A DNA stretch of 64,000 nt, from positions 62,001 through 126,000 of the forward strand of contig NZ_JACLYU010000001.1 of the NCBI RefSeq assembly GCF_016899725.1, read 5' to 3'. This document shows, piece by piece, positions 16,974 through 26,600 of the stretch. A program made the position numbers and the translations under genes. The notes under the pieces were generated by a model. The model was not told the DNA's origin. It saw nothing but the letters and a program-made list of their open reading frames with translations, and did no database searches. Each line of letters begins with the position of its first letter. The first letter of the stretch is position 1. The stretch is from Bifidobacterium pullorum subsp. saeculare. Its GTDB lineage: Bacteria; Actinomycetota; Actinomycetes; Actinomycetales; Bifidobacteriaceae.

Positions 16974-18167
16974 ATGCGACAACTGCTCGTCAAGCTGGCC
17001 AAGAACGAAACCATCCTCATCGTGGCGGCGGTGCTCGCGCTCGTCTCCTGCTTCATCGTGCCGCCGGACGCGCAGTACGCCGACTACATCCACGCCAGCA
17101 CCATCCTGCAGCTCGTGTGCCTTATGCTCGTGGTGTGCGGCCTGCAGCGCATCGGCGTGTTCCGCATCATCGGCTCGCGTCTGCTGCACCACGTCAACAC
17201 CGAGCGGGGGCTGGTCGTCACGCTTGTGGCGCTCACCTATTTCTCCGCGATGCTCATCACCAACGACGTGGCACTGGTCACCTTCGTGCCCTTCGCGATC
17301 GCCGTGCTCATGATGGCGGATATGGAGGACCGGGCCGTCCTCGTCGGCGCGCTGATGGCCATCGCCGCGAACGTCGGCTCCATGCTCACCCCCATCGGCA
17401 ACGCGCACAACCTCTACCTCAAGGCCCTCACCGGCATGCCCAGCGGCGAGATGATCGGCATCATGGCCCCCTACTCGCTCACCGCGGCGCTGCTGCTCCT
17501 CGTGGTCATCTTCGTCGCGTTCGGCCGCAAACCCGTGGACGAGCTGCGCTCGCTGGACGGCGCCGGCCTGGAGACAGGCGTGCTCGCCCCCGACTCCTCC
17601 AAGCCCCGCCCGGACGAGATCCGCATCACCGGCTACGGCGCCGGTTACGGCGGCTGGCGCACCATCGTGTACGCGGCGTTGTTCGTCGTGTGCCTGCTGG
17701 CCGTCAGTGACATCATCCCGCTGTGGGCGATGTGCGTGGTGGTGGTCGCGGCCTTCCTGGTCACCGACCGCCGCGCGTTCCGCCACGTGGACTGGGGTCT
17801 GCCGCTCACCTTCTGCATGTTCTTCATCTTCATCGGCAATATGAAGCGCGTGCCCGCCTTCTACGAGCTCGCCGCTTCCCTGGTGGACGCGCATCCGCTG
17901 GAGGTGGCCGTCGGCTCCAGCCAGCTCATCTCCAACGTGCCGTCCACGCTGCTGCTCTCCGGCTTCTGCGACCAGTGGCGCGAGCTCATCATCGGCACCA
18001 ACCTGGGCGGCATGGGCACGCTCATCGCCTCGATGGCCTCGCTGGTGGCCTACAAGAACGTGACGCGCCGGTATCCGGATCGCAAGGGCTGGTATCTGGC
18101 GGTGTACACCGCGATGAACGTGCTGTTCCTCGCCGTGCTGCTGACGCTGAGCTGGATCATCGAGTGA
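16974..18167 (+). CDS. SLC13/ArsB-type anion permease
   Basis: The roughly 397-residue polytopic protein belongs to the ion-transporter superfamily of citrate, arsenite and dicarboxylate carriers. It has paired hairpin-type segments with conserved residues: LITNDVALVTFVPFAI and a later SSQLISNVPSTLLLSGF, the two inverted-repeat substrate loops. GGAGG precedes the ATG by 5 bases. It is transcribed away from rpiR and shares the CTACGTAG motif with phnW, so it may move an anion linked to 2-AEP use, for example phosphate or a carboxylate. That role is inference; the substrate is unknown. Confidence 0.75.
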   Translation: MRQLLVKLAKNETILIVAAVLALVSCFIVPPDAQYADYIHASTILQLVCLMLVVCGLQRIGVFRIIGSRLLHHVNTERGLVVTLVALTYFSAMLITNDVALVTFVPFAIAVLMMADMEDRAVLVGALMAIAANVGSMLTPIGNAHNLYLKALTGMPSGEMIGIMAPYSLTAALLLLVVIFVAFGRKPVDELRSLDGAGLETGVLAPDSSKPRPDEIRITGYGAGYGGWRTIVYAALFVVCLLAVSDIIPLWAMCVVVVAAFLVTDRRAFRHVDWGLPLTFCMFFIFIGNMKRVPAFYELAASLVDAHPLEVAVGSSQLISNVPSTLLLSGFCDQWRELIIGTNLGGMGTLIASMASLVAYKNVTRRYPDRKGWYLAVYTAMNVLFLAVLLTLSWIIE

Positions 18168-18187
18168 GCGCTTGCGACATGCGGCAT

Positions 18188-18203
18188 TCGAACAAATGTT
18201 CGA
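18188..18203. promoter_or_regulatory. LexA (SOS) box
   Basis: TCGAACAAATGTTCGA matches the actinobacterial SOS consensus TCGAAC-N4-GTTCGA at all twelve fixed positions. It lies directly upstream of TAGGAT (18212-18217), a likely -10 of the polymerase gene. LexA binding here would give DNA-damage control. Confidence 0.85.
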
Positions 18204-18290
18204 ATATCTGGTAGGATGGGGCACGGCCCTGGCGGCAGGGTCGGCGGAGCGTCCCCTCCGCCACGGCTGACGCGGCAGGAGGTGACGGCG

Positions 18291-19892
18291 ATGCCGGACC
18301 AAGCGGCGCAGGAGGGCGGCCGCGCCTACCTCGCCATCGACCTGAAGTCGTTCTACGCGTCGGTGGAATGCGTGGATCGCGGCCTGGACCCGATGACCAC
18401 GAACCTCGTCGTCGCGGACACCAGCCGCACCGAGAAAACCATCTGCCTGGCGGTCTCGCCCTCGCTCAAAGCGCACGGCATCGGCGGCCGGGCGCGCCTG
18501 TTCGAGGTCGTCGAACGGATGAAGGCGGTGAACGAGGAGCGCCGCCTGAGGGCGCCGGGGCGCCGGCTCGCCGGCGAATCCTGCGACGCGCGCGACCTGG
18601 CCGCCGACCCACGGCTCAAGGCCACGTACATCGCGGCCATGCCGCGCATGGCGCGCTACCTGGAGGCCAGCGCCGAGGTGTACGCCACCTATCTGAGATA
18701 CGCGGCGCCCGAGGACATTCACGTCTACTCCATCGACGAGGTGTTCGTGGACGCCACCCGCTACCTCAATGCCCTGGGCATGACCCCGCGCCAGATGGCC
18801 TCCGCGATGGTGCGCGACGTGTACCGCGCCACCGGCATCGTCGCCACCGCCGGCATCGGCACCAACCTGTACCTGGCCAAGGTGGCGATGGACATCCTGG
18901 CCAAGCACGAGCCGGCGGACGAGCACGGGGTGCGGGTGGCGGAGCTCGACGAGCGCTCCTACCGCGAACGCCTGTGGGCGCACCGGCCGCTCACCGACTT
19001 CTGGCGCGTCGGGCGCGGCACCGCGCGCCGGCTCGAGTACGAGGGACTGATGACGATGGGCGACGTCGCCCGCTGCTCCCTGGGCCGGGACTCAGAGCAT
19101 TACAACGAGGATCTGCTCTACCGGATGCTCGGCGTGAACGCCGAGCTGCTCATCGACCACGCCTGGGGCTGGGAGCCGTGCACGATCGCCGACATCAAGG
19201 ACTACCGACCCGAAGGCCACTCCATCAGCTCCGGCCAGGTGCTCACCGGACCCGCCACCGCGGCCACCGCGAGGCTGATCGTCAAGGAGATGGCCGACTC
19301 GCTCGCCCTCGACCTGGTGGACCAGGGACTCAAGGCCAGCAGACTGGCGCTCGCCATCGGCTATGACGTCGGCAGCCTCGACCCCGCGCGGCTCGACTCC
19401 TGCGCCTCGCCGGAGATGCGGCGGCTGGCCGCCCGCTCCGCCGTCGACTACGACGGACCCGAATCCCGCGACTGGTACGGGCGCCGCGTGCCCAAACCCG
19501 CCTCCGGCGCCATCGCGCTGGAACGGCACACCTCGTCCTCCCAGGCCATCCGCGACGCGATGGCGCGGCTGTGCGACCGCATCGTCGACCCGCGCCTGCT
19601 CGTGCGCCGCATCACCGTCGTCGCCGACGGCCTGGCCTACGCTCGTCAAGCGCAGGACGGCGCCTCCTACGAGCAGCCGGACCTGTTCTCCGGCCTCGCC
19701 GAGGACGTGGACGGCACACTGTCCGCCCCGCCGGTCGGCCATGGAAGCGAGGCCCAGGAGGCAAGCGTGCAGCGCGCGCTGCTCGACGTGAAACGCCGAT
19801 TCGGCAGGAACGCGGTCATCAAGGCGATGGATATGGAGCCGGGAGCCACTGGGCAGGACCGCAACCGGCAGATCGGAGGCCACCGCGCGTGA
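18291..19892 (+). CDS. Y-family (UmuC/DinB-like) translesion DNA polymerase
   Basis: The 533-residue protein has the Y-family catalytic motifs: AIDLKSFYASVE with D17, and YSIDEVFVD with D149 and E150. A helix-hairpin-helix region and little-finger domain follow. It is longer than DinB (about 350) and resembles the UvrX/YqjW-type enzymes of Gram-positive bacteria. It would copy damaged DNA with low fidelity. AGGAGGT at 18277-18283 sets the start at 18291 rather than an upstream ATG at 18216. The SOS box upstream and small partner gene downstream define a damage-inducible operon. Confidence 0.88.
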   Translation: MPDQAAQEGGRAYLAIDLKSFYASVECVDRGLDPMTTNLVVADTSRTEKTICLAVSPSLKAHGIGGRARLFEVVERMKAVNEERRLRAPGRRLAGESCDARDLAADPRLKATYIAAMPRMARYLEASAEVYATYLRYAAPEDIHVYSIDEVFVDATRYLNALGMTPRQMASAMVRDVYRATGIVATAGIGTNLYLAKVAMDILAKHEPADEHGVRVAELDERSYRERLWAHRPLTDFWRVGRGTARRLEYEGLMTMGDVARCSLGRDSEHYNEDLLYRMLGVNAELLIDHAWGWEPCTIADIKDYRPEGHSISSGQVLTGPATAATARLIVKEMADSLALDLVDQGLKASRLALAIGYDVGSLDPARLDSCASPEMRRLAARSAVDYDGPESRDWYGRRVPKPASGAIALERHTSSSQAIRDAMARLCDRIVDPRLLVRRITVVADGLAYARQAQDGASYEQPDLFSGLAEDVDGTLSAPPVGHGSEAQEASVQRALLDVKRRFGRNAVIKAMDMEPGATGQDRNRQIGGHRA

Positions 19893-19946
19893 CGCTTAAC
19901 GTGATGCTCTGGAACAGAAGCAACGGCAACGACAGGAGGAACGGCC

Positions 19947-20168
19947 ATGCCCTTCGAGGATGTGCACCGCTATGACGACATCATCGGTCTGCCGCACCAC
20001 GTCTCGCGCCGTCATCCGCCGATGAGCCGGCGCAACCGGGCCGCGCAGTTCATGCCCTTCGCCGCGCTGACCGGCTATGACGCGGTCATCGCGCGGACCG
20101 CGCGGCAGGTCGAGCAGGCCGTGGAACGGGCCGACGCCCCGTCCGCGGACGTCATGGACGGGGCGTGA
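19947..20168 (+). CDS. YolD-like small protein partnered with Y-family polymerase
   Basis: This 73-residue protein has the pattern YDDIIGLPHHVSRRHPPMS followed by NRAAQFMPFAALTGYD, which I recognise from small proteins encoded beside UmuC/UvrX-type polymerases in Gram-positive bacteria. Its function is not established; a regulatory or accessory role in the mutagenic polymerase complex is the usual suggestion. AGGAGGA lies 6 bases before the ATG, and the gene begins 54 bases after the polymerase stop, so both are under the same SOS box. Confidence 0.75.
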   Translation: MPFEDVHRYDDIIGLPHHVSRRHPPMSRRNRAAQFMPFAALTGYDAVIARTARQVEQAVERADAPSADVMDGA

Positions 20169-20309
20169 TGGGCCGGGTGTCGGATTCCGTCATACTGATG
20201 ATTCCACACCGTATCTCCGTGGCTACGAGTCAGCCACAACTGGAGGAAGATTACTCGTTGCTCAGCAAGGTGCCTCATTTAAAAGTGAGCGCGAAACCGT
20301 GAGCTTCGC

Positions 20310-20699
20310 TCAGTAGATCGCATCCCGCCATGTGTCATACTGACATGTGGCCGATGTCTCGGATCCGGTGGCTTGTTGTTCGTCAATCGTGTGACCGCTG
20401 AATATGATTTCGCAGGAGACATTGCCTTCCACCGCTCCGGAATCACGTTCAACTGTCAAGGTGAATGGTCTGTCGGTTTCGAGCCAATCGTCCGGAGCGA
20501 CTTTCAGCCAGTCCCCTTTGATTCGGGTTTCGAGAACTGTCTCGCCCTGCGACTCGATCCTGACAATCCCCGATTCCACAGAGGCATGAAATTCAAGATG
20601 AGCCCCGGTCTCACTGCTTTGAGTCGATGCGCCGCAACCCGCCATGAGCGCACATGTTGCCAGGCAAATGCAGAAAGACAATAATTGCCTTTTTCTCAT
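20310..20699 (-). CDS. Small lipoprotein, MmpS-like
   Basis: The 129-residue protein starts with a lipoprotein signal ending in the lipobox LMAGC (C22). The mature part is a likely beta-rich domain with two cysteines (VSCEIIFSGHTIDEQ and SATCQYD) that could form a disulfide, a pattern like the MmpS family of small membrane-associated accessory proteins. The resemblance is by pattern only. GGAGGG precedes the ATG. The gene has clearly lower GC than its surroundings and sits beside an IS-disrupted locus, so it may be acquired DNA. The 20169-20309 gap holds nothing I recognise. Confidence 0.6.
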   Translation of the reverse strand: MRKRQLLSFCICLATCALMAGCGASTQSSETGAHLEFHASVESGIVRIESQGETVLETRIKGDWLKVAPDDWLETDRPFTLTVERDSGAVEGNVSCEIIFSGHTIDEQQATGSETSATCQYDTWRDAIY

Positions 20700-20849
20700 C
20701 GATCGTCCCTCCGATTCGAACCACGCTGCAGGATCCTGCGCATAAGGGCAAGGCCCGGGTTTTCATCGAATAATACGGTATGATTCCCAACCTCGCACGG
20801 CGGGGCTGACTTTGGCTTGGACTGCCTCGGGGAGTCTGGGTGAGTAACG

Positions 20850-21028
20850 TCACTGTATGACAGTCTGCCGCGCCAGTGCGCCATGAAGCACCCAGACGGC
20901 AACCGGCAGGGTCAGCAGCCCGCCGATCACAAACACCGCCTGCACGGCAATCACATCACACAGCGGGCCGAAGACCGCCATGCCCAGCGGTGTGCCGAAT
21001 GTGGAGAACGCGGTGAGCAGACCGAATG
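20850..21028 (-). pseudogene. MFS transporter, C-terminal fragment
   Basis: The last roughly 58 codons encode the final two helices of a major facilitator transporter (FGLLTAFSTFGTPLGMAVFG, then VFVIGGLLTLPVAVWVL). The fragment begins exactly where the IS element ends. Its other end is at 22156-22461, and the middle of the protein, more than 200 residues, is missing. It is a remnant of one gene destroyed by IS insertion and deletion. Confidence 0.75.
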
Positions 21029-22155
21029 TGGGGGTGTGGATGTTTTTTTGGATGGTCATGCGGCCAGTCCAAGGCTTCTGCGGTATTGCACGGGGCTCTG
21101 CCGGCCCGGAGATTTCTTGGTGCGTGTCTCATTGTGGTGGGTCAGGTAGGCGGCGAGCCGCCCGTGGAGCTCGTCGTAGGTCACGTCCTTCCAGTCGCGG
21201 CAGTGGAGGAATTCGTTCCTGGGCCTGCCGAGGAATCCCTCGGCGGCGGCGTTGTCGGGGCCGCGGCCCTTGGCGCTCATGGACCGGACCAGCCCGTGTT
21301 CCTCGCGGATGTGGAACCATCCGGGCCGCCGGTAGTGACAGCCCCGGTCCGAGCGGGCCGTCGGTGTCTCGCCGGGCGCGGGCGTGGCGATGGCGTCGAG
21401 CGGCATGCCGTCGGCCATGGCCGCGTCCGGGCTGCGCGACAGCCTCCGGGAGACGACCATGCCGTCGAAGCGGTCGATGACCGGGGACGGCCGGCGCTTG
21501 TAGCCGTCCATGGCGGACCGGGTGGCGTCCGTCGGCCACGGCCGGTTCGGCGCCCCGGCGCGGAAGTCGCGCTCCACGAGGTTGGCGGGCGCCTCGGACG
21601 GCTCCCCCCTGTGGGGGCTCCGCCGCCTGGGCCTCTTCGGGCACACGGGCCGCGGCCCCTCCCCGCCCATGATGCGGCGCGCCGCCTTCTCCGAGACGGC
21701 CGGCGGGTCCGTCCCGTCCCGCCGCGGCATGGCATGGATGGTGCGGTAGCCCCACACGCGCCCGCCCCCTCTCGGACAGGGCGCGTATCCGTCCGCGCGG
21801 GACGGCATGCCTGTCGCCGGCCTCCATGGCCGCGCGCTGGCAGTGGTGGGCGCCGCGCCCGGGACCCGCCGCGCCGGGGGCGGCGGCGCGACTCTCCCCG
21901 GCGATCACGCGCCTGGCGGCCCCTGCCCTGGCATCAAGCGTATACGACACACGCCGCCTCCCGGAATACCGCGGATCGCGGGACACCCAGTTCGCCAGCC
22001 CCGCCTCGGACGGATGGCCCGGCACCGCGATCGTCCTCCTCAACGACACGCCATCCTGGAAATACAGATCGACCGCCCTGCGACGCTGCTCCTCGCCATA
22101 CATATCGGACTCCAATCCAGACACCCACGCGTCCAACCTTTCGTCCGCACCCCCA
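21029..22155 (-). mobile_element. IS3-family insertion sequence, decayed, about 1.13 kb
   Basis: Imperfect terminal inverted repeats are visible: the right end (21029-21054, plus strand) reads TGGGGGTGTGGATG and then a T run and TTGGATG; the left end (22155-22130, minus strand) reads TGGGGGTGCGGACG, then a spacer and TTGGACG. They agree at 18 of 26 positions. Inside are an orfA-like start (MYGEEQRRRAVDLY, ATG at 22103) and a longer orfB. No target duplication is seen, consistent with a deletion of flanking DNA. Confidence 0.7.
21056..21808 (-). pseudogene. IS3-family transposase orfB
   Basis: About 250 codons encode the integrase core of an IS3-type transposase. The DDE acids are kept: D in PWPTDATRS, D in ARSDRGCHY and E in PDNAAAEGF, with exactly 35 residues between the last two. 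The junction with orfA is scrambled, and many positions differ from family norm as Leu-to-Pro, Phe-to-Leu, Cys-to-Arg and Tyr-to-His, as if by AT-to-GC transitions. It is likely inactive for lack of a proper N-terminal part. Confidence 0.7.
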
Positions 22156-22461
22156 ACGGAACGCCAGTGCGCACAGAATAAACGGCGCACTGATCCGTCC
22201 CGAGGCAAACCCCAGCGCGAGAAAGACGGTGATCACCGCGATCACCGCATCCGGGAGCATGATCAGTGTTTTACGATTCCACCGGTCCGCCCACACGCCG
22301 CCCAACAGCGATACCAGTCCCTGCGGCAGACATTGGATGATCATCACCGCGGTCATCATCAGGCCCGAATTGGTGGACATCACCATGTACCACACAATCG
22401 CGTACTGCACAATATTCGAGCCCAGCAGCGATGCCGCCTGCCCCGCCAGCAGCATTGCCAC
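22156..22461 (-). pseudogene. MFS transporter, N-terminal fragment
   Basis: About 100 codons encode the first four helices of an MFS transporter, including the family loop LGGVWADRWNRKTL between helices 2 and 3. The frame ends at ALAFR where the IS repeat begins. The GTG at 22461 is the first start codon in frame, but coding similarity seems to extend upstream (INERPTRQRAQ), where an ATT stands after GAAGGA; the original start may be lost. Confidence 0.7.
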
Positions 22462-22818
22462 CTGCGCGCGCTGGCGCGTCGGACGCTCATTAATAGACGT
22501 ATATGTATCCTTCTCAAAGCAGACGATGCCAGTTAATCCTTTTCGGATTCACACGCGAATGCTGATGTCCAGCATTTGAATTGGTGCTCGGAAGCCAGCT
22601 ATGTGGGGTTATGTGCATGTCTAGCCCCCGGCAAGTTGATGATTATAAAAATTGCAAGATTCCTGTGGGGATGGATTGCGCCCATCCTCGCGGGTGCCGC
22701 ACTCCACTGTGGCCGGGCGAGGGCGCAGAAGAAGGCGGGCATGTAGCCGGCGGTTGGTATCCTTGGGCCCGTCATATCCACCCTTTCCACCCTGACACAC
22801 GCATGAGGAAGGCGATCC
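22462..22818. other. Intergenic region upstream of purC
   Basis: These 357 bases hold the 5' remnant of the MFS gene (to about 22550), then an AT-rich stretch and the purC promoter region. TATCCT at 22758-22763 is the best -10 for purC, and AGGAAGG at 22803-22809 its ribosome site. No other gene or RNA is recognised. Confidence 0.5.
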
Positions 22819-23568
22819 ATGGAGAAGCTGGAGAAGCTCTACGAGGGCAAGGCCAAGCAGCTGTTCGCAACCGACGACCCGGAGGTGCTCTGGGTCGAGT
22901 ACAAGAACTCCGCCACCGCGGGCGACGGCGAGAAGAAGGAGGACTTCGCCGGCAAGGGCCGCCTCAACAACCGCATCACCACGCTGGTGTTCGACCTGCT
23001 GGCCAAGCGTGGCATCCCCTCGCATCTGGTCAAGCGCGTGGGCGACACCGCCCAGCTCGTGAGGAAGATGGACATGTTCCCGCTGGAGATCGTGCTGCGC
23101 AACACCGCCGCCGGCCACTTCTGCTCGCGCCTGGGCGTGGAGGAAGGCATCGACTTCGACGAGCCGGTGCTCGAATACTTCATGAAGAACGACGAGCTGC
23201 ACGACCCCTTCGTCAACGACGACGACCTGGTGGTGCTGCACGTGTGCACGCGCCAGGACCTGGCCGAGATCGCCCCGCTGGCCAAGCGCATCAACGAGGC
23301 CCTCATCGACATCTTCGCGAAGATTGACGTCAAGCTCGTCGACTTCAAGATCGAGATGGGCCGCACTTCCGACGGCACGCTGCTGCTCGGCGACGAGATC
23401 ACGCCGGACTCCTGCCGCCTGTGGGACCAGCGCGACCACTCCGGCAAGGTCGAGCACCTGGACAAGGACCTCTTCCGCCGCGACCTGGGCGACATCATCC
23501 CCGCCTACGAGGAGATCGAACGCCGCCTGAGCGAGCTCGCCGCCTCCGAAGGCATCGCGATCGACTGA
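22819..23568 (+). CDS. purC: SAICAR synthetase
   Basis: The 249-residue enzyme joins CAIR and aspartate with ATP to give SAICAR in purine synthesis. It starts with the family motif [11 protein letters not shown] and contains [22 protein letters not shown] and [14 protein letters not shown], covering the nucleotide and CAIR sites. Length is normal for the single-domain bacterial form. purL follows 37 bases downstream, so the two probably form an operon. Confidence 0.95.
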   Translation: MEKLEKLYEGKAKQLFATDDPEVLWVEYKNSATAGDGEKKEDFAGKGRLNNRITTLVFDLLAKRGIPSHLVKRVGDTAQLVRKMDMFPLEIVLRNTAAGHFCSRLGVEEGIDFDEPVLEYFMKNDELHDPFVNDDDLVVLHVCTRQDLAEIAPLAKRINEALIDIFAKIDVKLVDFKIEMGRTSDGTLLLGDEITPDSCRLWDQRDHSGKVEHLDKDLFRRDLGDIIPAYEEIERRLSELAASEGIAID

Positions 23569-23605
23569 CGCCCGGCACCGCCACAACCCCCGAAGGACAA
23601 CACCC

Positions 23606-26600
23606 ATGGTTTACCGCGTGTACGTGGAGAAAAAACCCGGCTTCGACGTCGAAGCCCGCCAACTCGCCGACGAACTCACCACGATCCTCGGCATCAGCGC
23701 CCTGACCGGCGTGCGCATCGTCAACCGCTACGACGTGGAGGGCATCTCCGCCGACCTCTTCGAGCGCACGGTCCCCACCGTGTTCAGCGAGCCCCCGGTC
23801 GACACCGTGAGCTTCGACCTGCCGGACTTCGGCGGCGACCAGGTGTTCGCCACCGAATACCTGCCCGGCCAGTTCGACCAGCGCGCCGACTCCGCCTCCG
23901 AATGCATCCAGCTCATCAGCCAGGGCGAACGCCCCGCCGTGCGCTCCGCCAAGGTGTACGCGCTCGCCGGCGAGCTGAGCGAGGCGGACGTGGAGGCGAT
24001 CAAGCGCTACGTCATCAACCCGGTCGAATCCCGCGAAGCCTCGCTCGCCGCCCGCGAGACGCTGAAAACCGCGGTGCCGACCCCCGGCAAGGTGGAGGTC
24101 ATCGACGGCTTCCGTGACATGGACGCGGCCGCCGCGGCCCGCTTCATCGACGAGCGTGGGCTGGCCATGGACCTGGCCGACCTCGAGTTCTGCCAGGCGT
24201 ACTTCCGCGAACAGCGGCGCGACCCCACGATCACCGAGATCCGCGTGATCGACACGTACTGGTCCGACCACTGCCGCCACACCACCTTCGGCACCGAGCT
24301 GACGGATGTGGCGATCGACGACGCGACGGTCCAGGCCGCGTTCCAGCGCTACCTCAAGCTCCGCCAGGAGCTGGGGCGCGAGGCCAAGCCGGTGTGCCTC
24401 ATGGACATGGGCACGATTGGCGCCAAGTGGCTCAAGGCCAACGGCGTGCTCACCGGGCTCGACGAGTCCGAGGAGATCAACGCCTGCACCGTCAAGGCGA
24501 AGGTGGACGTCAACGGCGAGCAGCAGGACTGGCTGTTCCTGTTCAAGAACGAGACGCACAACCATCCCACGGAGATCGAGCCCTTCGGTGGCGCCGCCAC
24601 CTGCATCGGCGGCTGCATCCGCGACCCGCTGTCCGGCCGCTCCTACGTGTACCAGGCGATGCGCGTGACCGGCGCCGGCGACCCGACCGTGCCGGTGTCC
24701 GAGACCCTCAAGGGCAAGCTGCCGCAGCGCAAGATTGTGACCACCGCGGCCGCCGGCTACTCCTCCTACGGCAACCAGATCGGCCTGGCCACCGGGCAGG
24801 TGAACGAGCTGTACCACCCCGGCTACGTGGCCAAGCGCATGGAGGTGGGCGCGGTCGTGGCCGCCACCCCGGCCGACCACGTGCGCCGCGAGACGCCGGC
24901 GCCCGGCGACCGCCTCATCCTGCTGGGCGGGCGCACCGGCCGCGACGGCATCGGCGGCGCCACCGGCGCGTCCAAGGCGCATAACGTGGAGTCGCTGGAG
25001 CTCGACGGCGCCGAGGTGCAGAAAGGCAACGCGCCGGTCGAACGCAAGCTGCAGCGCCTGTTCCGCCGCGGCGACGCCTGCCGCCTGATCAAGCGCTGCA
25101 ACGACTTCGGCGCCGGCGGCGTGTCCGTGGCGTGCGGCGAGATCGCCGACGGCCTGACCATCGACCTCAACGCCGTGCCGAAGAAGTACGAGGGCCTGGA
25201 CGGCACCGAGCTGGCGATCTCCGAATCCCAGGAGCGCATGGCCGTGGACGTGGCCGCCGACGACGTCGAGGAATTCCTCGGCTACGCGCGCGAGGAGAAC
25301 CTCGATGCCACGGTGATCGGCACCGTGACCGAGGACCCGCGCATGGTGATGTCGTGGAACGGCGACGAGATCGTCAACCTCACGCGCGCCTTCCTCGCCT
25401 CCAACGGCGCGCCGAAGCATCAGGCCGTGCACGTCGAGGCGCAGGGCACCTACGAGGTGCCGGCCACCTGGCGCACCGGCACGCTGGCCGAGCGCATGCA
25501 CGCGCTGGTCACCGACCTCAACGTCGCCTCCAACAAGGGCCTGGCGGAACGCTTCGACTCGACGATCGGCGCGGCCACCGTGCTCATGCCCTTCGGCGGC
25601 GCGCGCCAGCTGACGCCCACGCAGGCGATGGTCGCCAAGCTGCCGGTGGACGGCGAGACCACGACCGCCTCGGCCATGGCCTGGGGCTTCAACCCGTACC
25701 TCATGAGCGCCGACCAGTTCACCGGCGCCTACCTGTCCGTGGTCGAGTCGCTGGCCAAGCTCGTGGCCACCGGCTTCGAGCATGAGAAGGCGTACCTGAG
25801 CTTCCAGGAGTACTTCGAGAAGCTGCGCGACGATCCGGAGCGCTGGGGCAAGCCGATGGCCGCCGTGCTGGGCGCGCTCATGGCGCAGATCGACCTGGGC
25901 GCCGGGGCGATCGGCGGCAAGGACTCCATGTCCGGCTCCTTCGAGGACCTGGACGTGCCGCCCACGCTGGTGAGCTTCGCCGTGGCGCTGGGCGACGCGC
26001 GCCGCGCCGTCTCCCCGGAGTTCAAGGGCGCCGGCCACCGCGTGTTCCGCATCGCGCCGCGCTACCGGGCCGACGGCCTCACGCCGGAGCCGGAGGCGCT
26101 GCTCGAGACCTTCGCGCTGGTGGAATCGCTCACCGAGTCGGGCGTGGCGCTGGCTGTGTCCACCCCGGGCTATGGTGCGACGGCCGAGGCGCTGTTCCGC
26201 ATGACGCTGGGCAACCGCATCGGCCTGACGCTGGATCCGGCGATCGCCGCCGACGACCTGTTCCGCCCGGCCTACGGCTCCTTCCTCGTCGAGCTCAAGG
26301 ACCTGGAGCGCATCCCCGCCGCCTCCAACCTCGTCGAGGTGGGGCAGATCGGCGAGACGACCGAGGCGTACGAGCTCGCCGCCTGCGGCGAGACGCTCGA
26401 CCTGGCCCGTGTGCAGGAGGACTGGGAGTCCGGCATCGAGTCGGTGTTCCCGTATCGCTCCCGTTCCGTGGACCCGGCCGACGAGGGCAGGACCGTCGAG
26501 GCGCTGAGCTTCGCCGCGCCGACGAAGCACGTGTACGCGGGCGGCCCGGTGGCCCGGCCGCGCGTGGTCATCCCCGTGTTCCCCGGCACCAACTGCGAGT

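Noticed and set aside
15741-18983. A 1080-codon open frame on the minus strand extending far past rpiR
   Set aside because: Only the first 290 codons upstream of the stop encode a protein; the rest is antisense to the permease and polymerase genes and arises from GC-rich third positions.
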